DNA from: Litomosoides sigmodontis
Lineage: Eukaryota > Nematoda > Chromadorea > Rhabditida > Onchocercidae
DNA length: 64,000 bases
Direction: 5' to 3'
NCBI GenBank assembly: GCA_963070105.1
Contig: OY718808.1
Coordinates: forward strand, 9,405,398-9,469,397
Below the pieces are notes generated by a model that ran no database searches, had not been told where the DNA came from, and worked only from the letters and a program-made list of their open reading frames with translations. Positions within the stretch are counted from its first letter, which is position 1. Each line of letters starts with the position of its first letter. Shown one piece after another: positions 12,423 to 24,987 of the stretch. The position numbers and the translations under genes were made by a program.

Positions 12423-12545
12423 TCATACTGATTTGGTATTAAAATCCGGATAACAATGCAGTTTGCTTTCATTATGTTTGACTGCGGGAGCTTTTACCTT
12501 TAGCTTCTGCATCGTTTTTAGGCTTCCATACTGCTTAGCGTACAC
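12423..12545 (-). CDS. 3'-terminal exon of an unidentified small gene
   Basis: After a TTTCTATAG acceptor the minus strand is open for 40 codons to a TGA, and an AATAAA lies about 65 bp downstream. The peptide starts VYAKQYGSLKTMQKLK, is rich in Lys, and ends in YPDFNTKSV. Codon use and base composition are less AT-biased than the flanks. Upstream exons could not be placed; a weak candidate, ESSIKEELT, follows an acceptor at 13128. No family is recognised. It could be a small basic protein or a chance open frame. Confidence 0.4.
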   Translation of the reverse strand: MYAKQYGSLKTMQKLKVKAPAVKHNESKLHCYPDFNTKSV

Positions 12546-13701
12546 CTATAGAAAGAGTAACATATTCTTTTATACAGTTAGGCAGTATGAAACGTTGCTG
12601 CTTATTTCATTCTTCTTTATGATGAAAGTGAGTTTTAAATGAAGTACGTCAAAAACTATCTACTTCAAAATAGGAAAAAATATTTTAATTGGACTTCTGC
12701 ATGACTTTTGCATCGTGTCACAAGGAATTAATTCGATATAAATAGAATTTATCTAATATAACTTTCAAAATCTCCACTTGTTACATGCCACGCATTCAAC
12801 CTATTATTTCCTGACACGGTATTAAATTGTTTGTTGATTTATTTTTTTTGCAGTTTGCCCTATTGAAACGGTGATTCTATGGTAACTATGCATATCACTT
12901 CGTAAATATGCATTCACAGTTGCATTAAAAAACAGATGATATGCCAAACAGAGTATCGGTTAATTAGCTGCCAATTACAATAATTATGTTAAGCCAAAAA
13001 ATCACTGATATTTGTTTATGGCATGAGTCTTGAAAAAGGAATTATTGACAAAGCAGAAGAAAAAATGAGAAAAATATTTTGTGACTTTGTTTTTTACTGT
13101 GAGTTCTTCTTTGATCGAGCTTTCCTGCAAAAAAGGTAAAGCGCTGAAGTACATTCTAAATCATACGTAACATTTGATTAGTAAGAATCAGTAGCTCTAT
13201 CTTCTAAGGGTTAAAGTTGAATGCTAATTTATTATCATTAATTTCTCGTTTGATAGAATTGTTCACTGAGTTTAATGCACTTTAAATGTGGTAATATCTT
13301 CACACTGTGATTATTATATTACTGGTGTGTTGGGAAAGTTTATATTAGTCATATGAGTATTTGTATTTGATGAATAAAATAAATATTTATCAGTCAGTGA
13401 TGGATTTTCGTATTGGATGCCATAATTTTTAAATCAGCAAGTTAAAGAATTCAAGTACAATTGAATTTCCAACTTGCTTAGCTGTTTGATATTGAACGTA
13501 ATAAACGAAACATCCGTTTCACAATATATAGAATAAGAAGCTTCGCTATGAATGATAAAGAAATTTTCCACTTGAAGACGAAACAATCAATCTGCGAAAA
13601 AACAAAGACGATCAGAGAAAAGTGTAAACTGTAGTTTTGTTCTTTTGTATGGATTCAACGAATAAGAGGGTTGACATGCGAAGGCAATCTGGCACAGTTA
13701 G

Positions 13702-13773
13702 TTAAGGTGATATGGACAGATAGATATAACCATAGCAAACTATGGTTATATCTATCTACCCATATCATTTTAA
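13702..13773. repeat. Long near-perfect hairpin
   Basis: The arms 13709-13735 and 13740-13766 pair over 27 positions with two differences, separated by a 4-base loop (caaa). Counting G-U pairs, the stem of the plus-strand RNA extends outward to about 34 pairs (13702-13773). It could be a regulatory RNA hairpin, a miniature inverted repeat, or a recent palindromic duplication. The 4-base loop is very small for a microRNA precursor. Confidence 0.7.
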
Positions 13774-13920
13774 TATTCTCCAACAACGTTTTTTGATCAT
13801 CTTTGCAAGCAATACAACGTGATGTGAAACAATAAGAAATTAATAAACTCGTAAATTTCTTTGCAATTTTATAATCGTCTTTGGAAAATTTCAAACATGG
13901 TTCCATGAACCAACGATATA

Positions 13921-13994
13921 AATTGTACTCCTAGACAATTTTTGGATCAAGCGGTGGAATTGTACTCCTCGATAATTTTGGGATCAAGCGGTGG
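13921..13994. repeat. 37-bp tandem duplication
   Basis: Two adjacent copies of a 37-bp unit beginning aattgtactcct and ending ggatcaagcggtgg (13921-13957 and 13958-13994), differing at a few bases. It lies in the intergenic stretch 12546-15236, where no other feature is seen. Confidence 0.85.
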
Positions 13995-15236
13995 TAACCC
14001 ATCATGTGGATATTGCCATTAATACTGCAGAAATTAGAATCATTACTTATTTGACTTACACTCCGAATGTAAAACACTTCAATGCAAACTACAGCATTGG
14101 CTCTACCGGCTGTTATATCTCACTTCCCTTGAGTTAAGCTATATAATTCCCAGTGTCAGCCTGAATGAGCACTGCTATTATCCACGTAGTATTATTAAAA
14201 ATTTCAATCCCACGACCTACATAAATTTGAAAGAAAAAAAATGAACTAAAATAAACACATCCCAAGGTATACTGGTTGCAGATATTTCCTTTCAGCAAAG
14301 TGATATTACGGTCATTTTATTACGATTTTTGATATTTTTGCTACAAATAATCGTAATTGGTATACAAATCATGATCAATAAAAACATCGGAACCCTTTGT
14401 AACATATTGCATGCTAAATAAAAGTTTAACCGAAACTTTTATTTGACAAACATGTTACAAAAGCCATTTTGTGTTTTCTACAAGCTACTTCATATTGGAA
14501 TGCAAAACAATAGAATACGTATCTCCGTCAACTTAAAGGGATTGTAGATTTACTTTGATAGCTTCTATCCCAATATTTCATATTGCATTTTACATCGTAT
14601 CTGAAATAGAATCAAGATTTGCTTGACACTCAAGACATCATCTCAGTTAAAAATCTACCTCACTCTTGGTAGGCGTGTACAAAGCTAGGGAACCATTTTC
14701 AAAATATATGTAAGTCGTCTGTGTGCATGTGCTCTAGGAGCTAATAAATATCCCTGTTGCTATTACAATCTGCTAAGGATTTATTCTTCTTTTTTAAGTT
14801 CACATACAACGAATTTTGAAGTATAAAAATGATGGACCTCAATTATAATTTTTTGTTTTGCAAAATTAACTGCAGTAAAAAGATCAATAAAATCCCTGAC
14901 GTCTTCTTTCTAATTTAATCCTAATTTCTTGTTAAGGCTGCTTACTTACGTATCTTATATTTTTACCGCGAAACTCCGATGGTGAATGTAGCACGCTAGC
15001 ACGGATATATTAGGATACAAAAGGATTCTAAAATCACAAAATATAACATTTTTTCATAAGCCGGTATTTGCTAAAATTTGTAAAGCGTTGTTCTATTTTA
15101 CTCTATAATAAGAATATAAAGAGAAATAAAAAGCATTCTGAAATGACGAGTAAAAAATCCGTCGAAGTTGAAGAATGTATGTTTGCTATCATACAACTAC
15201 CTGTTTTATATACATCTTCATACATGAGCAAAAAGA
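13995..15236. other. Intergenic, 3' flank of FAN1
   Basis: AT-rich. No exon, RNA gene or repeat is recognised beyond short homopolymers. Its right end should contain the FAN1 3' UTR. Confidence 0.5.
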
Positions 15237-18200
15237 TCACAGCATAGTGCCATCGTCTAGTTTCCTTCGATTTCGAGCTGCGAAAAAATATCGTTGCGGA
15301 ACAACTTAGTATAGTGGATATATGATAAAGAAAATTAAAAATTAAACATAGAAATTACAAGCATAAGAAAGTGTCAGTGCAGGAAATCCTGATGCAAAAT
15401 TTAGAAATTTCAAGATAAAACAATAATAATGCTCACCAAAAACATGGCAAACATGAGCGGTTATATTCTGATTTTTAAAAAAATTCAACCATAAACGTTG
15501 CTTGGTTGATAATTTATCTCCAGGACCTTTGACTTCTACAACCTGCAATGAGTTTTAAAATTCAAAAAAAGCTTAAGAAAGCAGCAGTTAACGAATCACA
15601 GATTTTAAAGCGAAATGGGATCTTGGATATTCTTTCTATATAACTGAATTCCATTGTTTAAAAAAATTGCATGACAAATGTTGTAAAAATTAGCAATGAA
15701 CGTACTGCCAAAAGCTTCTTTTCATCATTCCAAACAGTCAAATCAGGAAATCCACTTCGACAATTTCGATAATCGATAATAAGACGACGAATGCCAGCAC
15801 AAAGGGCAGTTATCGGACAACATACCATAAAGCGCTACAAATTTTGTAGCGTTCCAACAACGAGTAGGTAACAGACAATAAAGTTAAAGGTACTGACATT
15901 AATGGTAATTTAGTATATGTTCAGTTTTTGCTATTTCTAAATTGAGAAATTAATAAGTACACTTTATAGGAAGAGCCGGACAACTTAATTATTATGAAGA
16001 AATTTCGCATTCTTAATGAACAGAGAAAAAGCGCTAACTTTAACTTGTTCGAAATCAATGAAACAATTCCACACTATCTCCGAATTGGTTACTCCATAAT
16101 AATCATTGTATGTTTTCTCCATTTGCAGTAACAAATCATCAAAATCTGCTTCTTCAATCTCATTGAAACGTAATTCGAAAAGATCCTGCCGATTGATGTA
16201 GAAAGCCCTACTGTTCAAATCTGCCGGATTCATCTGTAAATAAATTAAGTTAAAAAAGTGCAAAAAACTTGCAAATGGTCTTTACCAGTCTCTAATTCTT
16301 TCTTAGTCGAAGTCCATCTTCTAGTAAATGTATAGATCTAGCTTTTCAATGATAACTGTTTACTCGCAAAAAATTTAGCATTGCTGTTAGAGATAAAAAA
16401 AAATATTTTAATTTCCATCACATAAATTCCATTAGGTGACCCAGACCCATCAACTCCTGATTAAGTAAAAAATGTCAACTAGCTCGAAAATGAAAGCGTA
16501 TCAAAATCTAGAGCAAAAATTGAGATCCAACAGAAGAGAATTCTTATACCTGTGTTTCACTGAACCACACATTTTCAATAGCTGGATCGAAAATAATATC
16601 GTAAAATAAAAGTCCAAATATGGTGTGCCAAAGCGTACCTTCAGCGTGCAATCCTGTATAAAGCATAACATGAAATTCCTAAATATGTTCAAAATAATAA
16701 ATAAAAAGGAAAATTACCTGTCTTGATACTCATGACCTTAATGAATAGTCCACATCTAAACTTATTTTCCATTCTTTTTTTGCAATTTTCGGCAAGACCA
16801 ATCTTGGTCAGTTACATCTGATGTTAATCTCTCAATATATCAATTTTTCTGAAACGTTTCCTATACATTCATTGTTCGCAGTTGTTACTTGCACAACATA
16901 TATTTATATAACTGATAATTATAAGAATATAAGAACAAACCTTCTTTGAACCCATTTTTTCTTAAATAGTAATCCAAAGCCACCTCTTCAACGCTGCATT
17001 CACAACATACACCATTTCTGAAACAGATCAGATATTCGTGGTATATATTAGCATTAAAAATTAGTAAACACGAAATTTTTTATCAATTTAGTACAAAACA
17101 AACCTATCAATAAGAAATCTGTTAATTCGTGTTTCGCCAAGGTTTTTGCCTACTACGGTGCCTTCTATATTGATTCTTTCAGGGTTTCCTTCTTCTAATG
17201 GTCCTCTCCATCTCAAACAAAGTTTACGCCCTCTATCCTGCAACATGACCTTCCAATGCAATCTCGAAACCAGTAAAAATGCACCAAAAATTGAAAAATT
17301 TAAAAATTGCTAGATAATGATGTTTATCAACTGTACAAGTAATAAATCAACATCTAAGCTTCAAATAATTAACAAACTTGCAACGACAAACGATCTTTAT
17401 CACCCAAATCAGGATCTTCTAGACCGGCAATAACAGCCTTCATCGCTCGATCTTTGTCCTTCAGATGCGCATCCAAATTCAATGCTAGTCGGTCCCACCA
17501 ACCTCCTCGCGCACTAGCAAGAATAAGTTTAAATTCTAAAAAATACGAAAAGCTAAATCTAATTCATCTCATCTAAAAACATCAAAAATATGAAAAAAGA
17601 TGTAGAATAAGAAGTAAACAAATGTTGCTGGGCAGGAAGAAAACAACATTTGCGTCGAAATCTACCGAACTTGAAATTTAACAATATCACAGTTATATTT
17701 AAGAAATCCTTATTCTCAAATATTATTAGATGAAATTTATTCGTAATCTAAGATTTCTCTTAACAGCAAAGCAGAAGAAGAAAATAAACGTTCATAATGA
17801 AATAGCGATAAGCGCTTTTTTCAAAACAACAACAGTATATACTACGGTAAGTCCGTTTCTAAAGAATCGGAGTCCACAAAAGTTGACATGTAAGGAATAA
17901 CTTAATCGAATTACACTTGAAAGAAGATAGTATTAATGTACCAATAGCATGCAACATGTATTCCAACCACGCAACAGCTTCCGCATAATTTCTGACCCTT
18001 TCCAGTGCTTCGACACCATGTGATATGCATCTGAGTGGAAGAAAAAAAAAACGTTCAGAAAACGGTACTAATTTTAGGACCGTAAAATCGTAAGAGAACA
18101 ATTGATTCTGAATTTTCCAATAAAATAATGATTGATAATTCCTCTATGACGACACAAATATTAAAAAATCCAAATAAAAGGACTTAAAATAACCTCGCAT

Positions 18201-21200
18201 ATACATGAAGATCAGTGAATCGTCGAAGATAATCAGCCAAAGCTTCATAGAATTGGCTGCAAGAAGAAATGCAAAATCATAACTATCTGACAGTTTAGTA
18301 ATCATTCTATACATCAGTAAATTGTATTTTGCAATTTCACACAATGAAGAGACTGAACGAATCTTTTAAACATTAGAGAATGAATGAACTCGCATTCGCT
18401 GCATTTGATGAAAGTTAACAGCATGAACGGTTTTTGACGATCATTGCCATGATGCATATGCCACTCCATCAAAGGGATAATTATAATGTTCAATAATTCT
18501 ATTGTTATGGTAATGAATAAGATAAATTATTTGCGAATATTGTTTACCATTGCGCTGCAAATGCATCTTGAAATTTGACCCGGGCTTTCTTCGCGCAATC
18601 AATTATTTCAGTCCACCTTCCGCGTTGTGTTAGATCAGCTATTTGAGCTTCCAATTCTTTTGCTTTCACGTACCTTAAAAGCAGAATGCTCCAAAATCAA
18701 AATTATTCGTCATAATTGATGAAGAGATTAAATTTGAGAAACAAATGAATAAACATATGCTATACCTGAAAAGCTTTTCGGCATCTGTATAAATATCTAT
18801 CAAACGGGGGTTACGTGGAGCAGGAAAACGAAGCTTATCGGTACTGAGCTGTAGCAAAGAAAATCTGAAAGTCAAAATAACACTGACATAAAACGTACGC
18901 TAATACTGGCAGCAAAACTTGATCGCACAATTTTAATAAGATTTTCAATTCTTTAAATGTTAGAGGAACTTAAACTTACAATAACTGAGAGGGAAGATTA
19001 GTAGAAGGCTGGTCAAAAAGTATTGCGGAATTCATATCCGTCGGTGAATAAATTGTGAAAATTGCCGAAAAAATATCCGCGACCTCTTGATGTAAGCGAA
19101 AACATGGGCCAAGTTCCTCTTTGATCCTACGATGCCTCATTAAATTATCACCGGAATTAAAAACTGCCAAATTTCACAATCAAAAAATTGATCCAAGAAA
19201 TCAATATGCAAATATCGAGTGGCTGGAAAAATCCTAATACTTGTTCATTCTTTGTCAAGTTATTTATAGAAATACTTGTCGCTTGCCCATTCACTCAATT
19301 CCATTGCGGATCTAAAAATAGAGCTACATCACCTACTTATGCAGCACTCGCTTCCCCATGGTCATTCCGAAAACATTTTTTTGCGTAGCAAAGTTCAACA
19401 GTGACCGACAAATTTCAATTTTGCCCTTGTTATAATCTAATTTGAAGTGCTTCGCAACAGATTTTAACGATGAAGCATGTAAGAGATGCACAGCTTCTTC
19501 AATTTCCAACGAGTGACCTGGAAGAGGCTTCGCAGTAACACAGGATATTTGCCGCATGTTAATAATTAGGGGGTAAAAATAAAAAATTCCTACTTTCTCA
19601 GTATTTTTTCAAACATGCTAAAAAATCTACGGTGTAAACTAAAAGAGAATAAAGTGAAACAAAAAAGTGGTCAGGCTACTTTCAAACACTGAAATTTACT
19701 GACTTGAATCAACGAACTCGGCTTGCAATAATTCTTCAAATAATGAATTTAATGACAAAGAGATGTCTGCGTACCTGAAAAATAAATGACCTTTCTGCAC
19801 AATCATTTATTCCTGGTTATGAAAAGTGTGAGATAAATGGAAGCAATAAGATATGAAACAGTAAGGTAACTCACGAGAGTTTATCAGCTATTAACCATTT
19901 TCTTTTGCGTAGAAACAGTCGAATTAACAATTGCTTACTCCGATCTGAAAAACAAACTGCACGTAATTTTGGACAGAAAATGCGTCGTATTCTTGATGAT
20001 AAAAAATACCTGACAGCGCAATGAACTTCTCTAAGAAATGCAAACGTTCGCCCCAGAACTGAACTTCACCATATTGACCTCCAGTACAAAAAACCTGCAG
20101 AAAGATTTGCACATCTTAAGTTGGAATTAAAGCATATTTTTCCAATACACAAGTGCATAGTTACACACGATTTTCGTTTGTCCACCAAACATGAACGTAT
20201 GCCAATTAAGAATACGGATGAAGGATAGCTGAATATAGAAATCCCATATAACCACGTTCAACGCCAAGAAGCAGTTTCTATCAACCAGTCAAACATATTA
20301 AATGAAATCCTGTTTTCGATTACATCATGATTTTCTGGAAATTTCTAGGCACACGTAAAAAAACCTAGAAACCTGGAAAAAAGACGAACCCGTTTCAATA
20401 TTTTATGGAATAAAGCAAGATAATACGGCGAACCGGTTTGAACACCTTCAATCGCAGACTCTTTGTAATTTGATGGGAATTGACTACTCTTTGCAAGATT
20501 GCAATCGTAAGTGTTAAGGTAGGATTTGATAAGTCTTAGTTGCTCTGCTTCTGCTTTAGTTTGCACTTTGACTTCACCACTGGTCGTAGATGTGCAATGA
20601 AAAAAACTCCTGAAGAATAAAACGTACTAACTTCCCATAGACTCACTCACGAAAAGTGAGCAAAAGTCTTGGTGCTTTTTTAATGCGGATTCTGATCGAA
20701 CAGAGAAGCTGTGGCGATAAAGTACAAAAGACTAACAAAGAAGTTTAAACCTATTCAAGTATTTTGTTTCATTCTGCTTGTTTTCCACTTTCCCTTCTTC
20801 AGGACATTCCTTTAATGCCATTAAAGTTCTTTTGTTTGGCTGTGAAATTTCAATTTTGCTTTCCATCGATATAAGGGAAGGAGAATCAATCTTCTCGACA
20901 ACTTCCAAAGTTTTTGTTGATTCAGATGGAAAAACCTAAATTATAGACAACTAATCGCTCGTACAAAAATTCTCCCACCACTGTTCGTACAATCGATTTC
21001 TGATTATGATTAGGTTGCATTTACGTAACTCATTTAAGGACGACTTGATCCTTAGTTGTCCAATTCACCTTTTCTGTTAATTAGTAATAACCTTAATTTT
21101 CTTCCCGCGTATTCCGGGAAAACTGCTAGGTACTCTGCTATTTTCGCCTTTCATTTTTCCTTTCAGAGCAATTTCAGTCAACTGCATCCGTCCTCTCATG

Positions 21201-21960
21201 TTACTTGAAGTCCCGTTATCGTCGACAACATCCGGAAGAACCACAGCATCCCTCTCCTTAGAATCTTGTTCCTCCGCTACCTTCTCGTGATCCAGACTCT
21301 CGAACAGATCATCGCTGCTGCCTGAACTATTTAAGTTCTCAGCAGCTTTTCTTTTTCTACGCTTAGAGCACACTTCAGCAATTATCTAAAATTTAACGGA
21401 CAAATTTCACTTTTCATGCCGGCTACATTGGATAATGTGCTCTAACATCATTAAACATCTTCAAAGTCCTAACTTTCCCAGCAATTACATGGACAAATCA
21501 CTGCCAGCAGCAACTTAATTTTTTATTTATTCATAAATTCTAAGCTATAAATAATGCAGAAATCCTATTAAAAAATTTATTCATTGCATATAATGATTAG
21601 TAAATGGTACTCATAAATGTTACAAATGCTGAGATATAACACTGAGATGAGAAACTCGATAACAACTTTCCTTTTGCTTAAACATAAACATTCAGATTTA
21701 AATCGTCAATTTTTCCTCTCTCCCAAAATCTCTCCATCTCCCACTCTTGGAGATATCTTTGCAGCAAACAAACAATACAATAAAGCGTAAACAGTACTCA
21801 TAGTAAAAGTAGACTGACAACGTACCAGGCAATCATCATCGTCAGATTGCAGCTTGCAATGATTCAAATGTGACCGATACACTCCTCGTGTCACCAGATG
21901 TCCACATACCGGGCATGGCTTCCTTTCTGACTGCTTTTGAAATGCTTTCAAAAGAGCCAT
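15237..21960 (-). CDS. fan-1: Fanconi-associated nuclease 1 (FAN1)
   Basis: Nuclear structure-specific 5' flap endonuclease/5'-3' exonuclease for interstrand crosslink repair. The start at 21960 opens with a UBZ-type ubiquitin-binding zinc finger (CPVCGHLVTRGVYRSHLNHC). Early exons 21960-21826, 21385-21092 and 20935-20751 encode a low-complexity linker. The middle exons carry the SAP/TPR-like region, for example GVEALERVRNYAEAVAWLEY. Conserved C-terminal pieces are CECSVEEVALDYYLRKNGF, LHAEGTLWHTIFGLLFYDI (metal-binding Glu) and NPADLNSRAFYINRQDLF. The VRR_NUC core follows: GFPDLTVWNDEKK and VEVKGPGDKLSTKQ, with the Asp, Glu and Lys of the PD-(D/E)XK site all present. The last exon, 15277-15237, ends KLDDGTML. 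One junction near 20624-20609 needs an unusual donor to keep frame; all other checked exons read through. No inactivating change was seen. Confidence 0.93.
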
Positions 21961-22161
21961 TTCGGCTAGAAGTCCAATTACATTACCGAGAAATGAATTT
22001 CATTACCATTTTTCTACCATAACCGCGAACATTACTCTTAAAAGAAAGGAAGGGCAAAAGAAAATTTTTAGCCTGGAGAAATAACCTTGCTAGCATCCAT
22101 CTATATCGGTCAATCAAAAAAAATCCTCCCTTCCCTCTCCAAAAGAAATATTTTCACTCCA

Positions 22162-22365
22162 CACGCTATTATCTCTTCCAATTGCTCACCAACACTGCGC
22201 CCTTTTCAGTCTCATCACTCTCAATTTAACACGCTATTATCTTTTGCAATAACTCACCAACTCTGCTCCCTTTTCAATCTTAACACTCCCAAGATAGCAC
22301 GCTATTATTTCTTGCAACTACTCACCAACCCCGCTCTCTTTTCAAATACAGCGCACTCTGCCTCT
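22162..22365. repeat. 68-bp minisatellite, three copies
   Basis: Units beginning cacgctattat start at 22162, 22230 and 22298. Each continues with a ctcaccaac segment and a cccttttca or ctcttttca segment. The copies are diverged by several bases. The array lies just upstream of the FAN1 start and downstream of the ground-like gene, so it may sit in the FAN1 promoter. The plus-strand open frame across it is a by-product of the repeat. Confidence 0.85.
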
Positions 22366-22788
22366 CTCGTGATGTTTCGTGGTTTTCAATTAACTCATTT
22401 TCAAATCAGGCGGCAGTATAGAAGTGGGTTGTGGGTCGTGCCAACGGTGCAAGGGTGGCAACTATTTATTGGTGCTTTTTGGGCAATTTCGCCTATTTAC
22501 ATAAGCCCATTATAAATTCTTTTTCACTAGCCATTTGAAATTTGCCTCTGTAAAGTAAAGTATATGCAATACCATTTTATTACCGAAACCTTGCAATTTG
22601 CATCTCAAACGTAGTCGTCGCCTCTTCACTGTTCCGAAGTGATAGCCACGCTCATACGTAAGTAAATAGAATTCCTGCGCCTCACATTTTAATCAGTTCT
22701 CCTCTTCATTGAAATTAACATATGAAATAGCATTTCCACGTGATACGAAATATTCACACACAGACGTAAGTACAGCTATGGTATTTTT

Positions 22789-24987
22789 TTATCGAAATGC
22801 AAAACAAGTCATATTTTCTTTGGTAGCTTCGCAGTATTTCTTCGCATGGATAGTATAGCTGAAATCACCTTCCGCGCAAATCACGTCAAATTTGATCCCG
22901 TGATAGGCATATTCAGTTGCTTTTGTCACGCTACGTTTTGATTCTGACACATCAGGTAACATTGCCTGCATATTTATACTTTGTATTTCGTAATATCGTA
23001 ATATGTTACTTTAACTGATAACACGCTGTGGTGACTTGAAAGGAACAACAAATAACAACACGCTTGCAGTTGTACGTGGCATTTTTGTCTACGTTTGAGG
23101 TATTTGACGAACACGTTGCGATTCTTGATTTCGATTCATGATGATTAATAAGCAGTTGCTTACTCACTGTGATTAAGTATTGTCCAGTTATACTTCATAA
23201 ATAACTAACTGACAGATTTCAAATGTTGAAAATTAGATGTTTACCTGTAACATAACCTTTCTAAGCCTTCTACTGTTACATACAGCTGACGGAAATGCAG
23301 CGCGCTTTATAAGATAATTTCTTTGGTACTAAAATTTCATTAATTTTTTAGAAGACATTTATGTTAAATTTCAAATTCGAAGCAAAGCTTGAATTTCAGT
23401 CGCTTAAAGATGGATTAATGTAGTAGTATCAAAGCAATAATAAACTTCGTTAAAAGATAGACAAATTGTTAAAAGGCACTTACCGCATTCTTCGCTGAAT
23501 AGGCTTTTGGTCGTTTGAGCACGTTAAATGTTCGTTGCAATTTATCTTTTGAATCTGAAAACGCTTTTAATCGAATAATTTGAGTAATCTAGAAAATTTT
23601 CAAAATTTCCCGAGTTTAGCAAAATTTCCCGAGTGAATAAATTAAATTTCGTAATTAATAGTTTACAGGAAGAACTTACATTCCGTCTGATCCAGATTTG
23701 TTAGTTTTCCGATCCGTAAAGGATGTGCTCTATGAGAATTATCATTTGCCAACACCCGTGGGGGTATTGATTTCTGCCCTGCCACAGAAATATCTTCAAT
23801 GATTATTATGTTGTAATAATTACATTATAATAACCCTAGACTCCTTACTGCTCCATACCGTACCATACTGGAAAATGTAACGGGACGCGGCGCAATTGGG
23901 TGGAATCTTACGTTACTAACGTGAAATGGGTAGTGCTCTAAACAAAAAGATGCCGTGTGCTATCGAAATACTTTTAATTTGATGCAAAAGTCAAATCGAT
24001 TTACCTTCGAAAGTACGTCCTACCACTGATATGGGTGATGGGTACATTGAAGTAGTAAGGTTCAATATATTCAACGCTTCCAGTAAATCATTATCATGTT
24101 GTTTGAACATCGATATAGGTTGCCGCTGTCTTGACATTAATCTCGTTGCATCGATTAGTTCGTTAATTGGATTTGGCGTTGCTTCAATTGGTTTTGAGTC
24201 AATAGTTTTATACTTCCTCTTCGTTATTTATAGCATTTAATTATGTCATTTTTAATTGCTATTCAATTAAATTTAGAGTATAAGTCACGAACGAAGATTG
24301 ATTTCTCAAATTGATGCATCGTTGCTACCACTGCTACTTTCTAAAATTAGCTAAATTTTGATTGCATGAATTAGGTAAATCATATTTTGAACTGTTAAAT
24401 TGTTCGAAATCTTACTTTTAGTAATATAACTGACTGATTCTTCGCCATTGTGAAAAGGCAGCCATGACTTCTGTTCCTGATGTTGTTGTTCCGGCAAATT
24501 TACATTATTGAATTGATAAAAATCATCTGGCGAGTTTTGATGCCTTGGATAACTGCCTTCTGAAATATACTGTTGTAAATGAACCTGTTGTGTGACTTTC
24601 ACCGTCTCCTAACATTGATATAGGTGAAAATAACGATGAAGGCGGTATCTGCGGTTGTTCTATCATCGGAGCTGAAATTTTTGTAAAATTTATTCACTTA
24701 TTTATTTATCTTAGGAAGCAAAGAAATGAAGTTCTACTTATTTGATTAATAAAGGTCTCATTCATACCTCATTTTTTTGCTGACGTCACTTCATTTTATT
24801 CCACATTTGCATTGACTTATTTCATTTTGTTTAACATAATTAACTAATGTGTTGAACCTTGAAAGCAAGTTGGAATACAGTTCCATGGCGGTATCGGTCT
24901 GAAGCAGAAGCATGGAGGAGCTGAGTAGAAAAGTAGCTGTATAAGTGATGCAACAATTAAGAGGCCTCTTTGAAGATCGTATAACAT
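22789..24987 (-). CDS. Ground-like domain secreted protein (hedgehog-related, grd/grl type)
   Basis: Nematode-specific secreted protein of the hedgehog-related ground-like families, usually linked to cuticle or apical extracellular matrix. Exon 1 (24987-24858) encodes a signal peptide, GLLIVASLIQLLFYSAPPC, followed by a Cys/Pro segment (CFCFRPIPPWNCIPTC). Exon 2 is 24671-24603. Exon 3 (24559-24416) is Gln/Ser-rich and separated from exon 2 by a 43-bp intron. Middle exons near 24230-24005 and 23800-23690 encode a low-complexity linker. Exon 23554-23484 and the last exon 22965-22789 hold the C-terminal domain: KFDVICAEGDFSYTIHAKKY, C, and TCFAFR at the very end, with the spaced Cys of the ground-like fold. 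The junction leading into the 24230 exon is not resolved. Assignment to grd versus grl is open. Confidence 0.82.

Noticed and set aside
13655..13906. 83-codon minus-strand frame across the hairpin
   Set aside because: The frame includes both hairpin arms, so much of it is a palindrome artefact; no domain.
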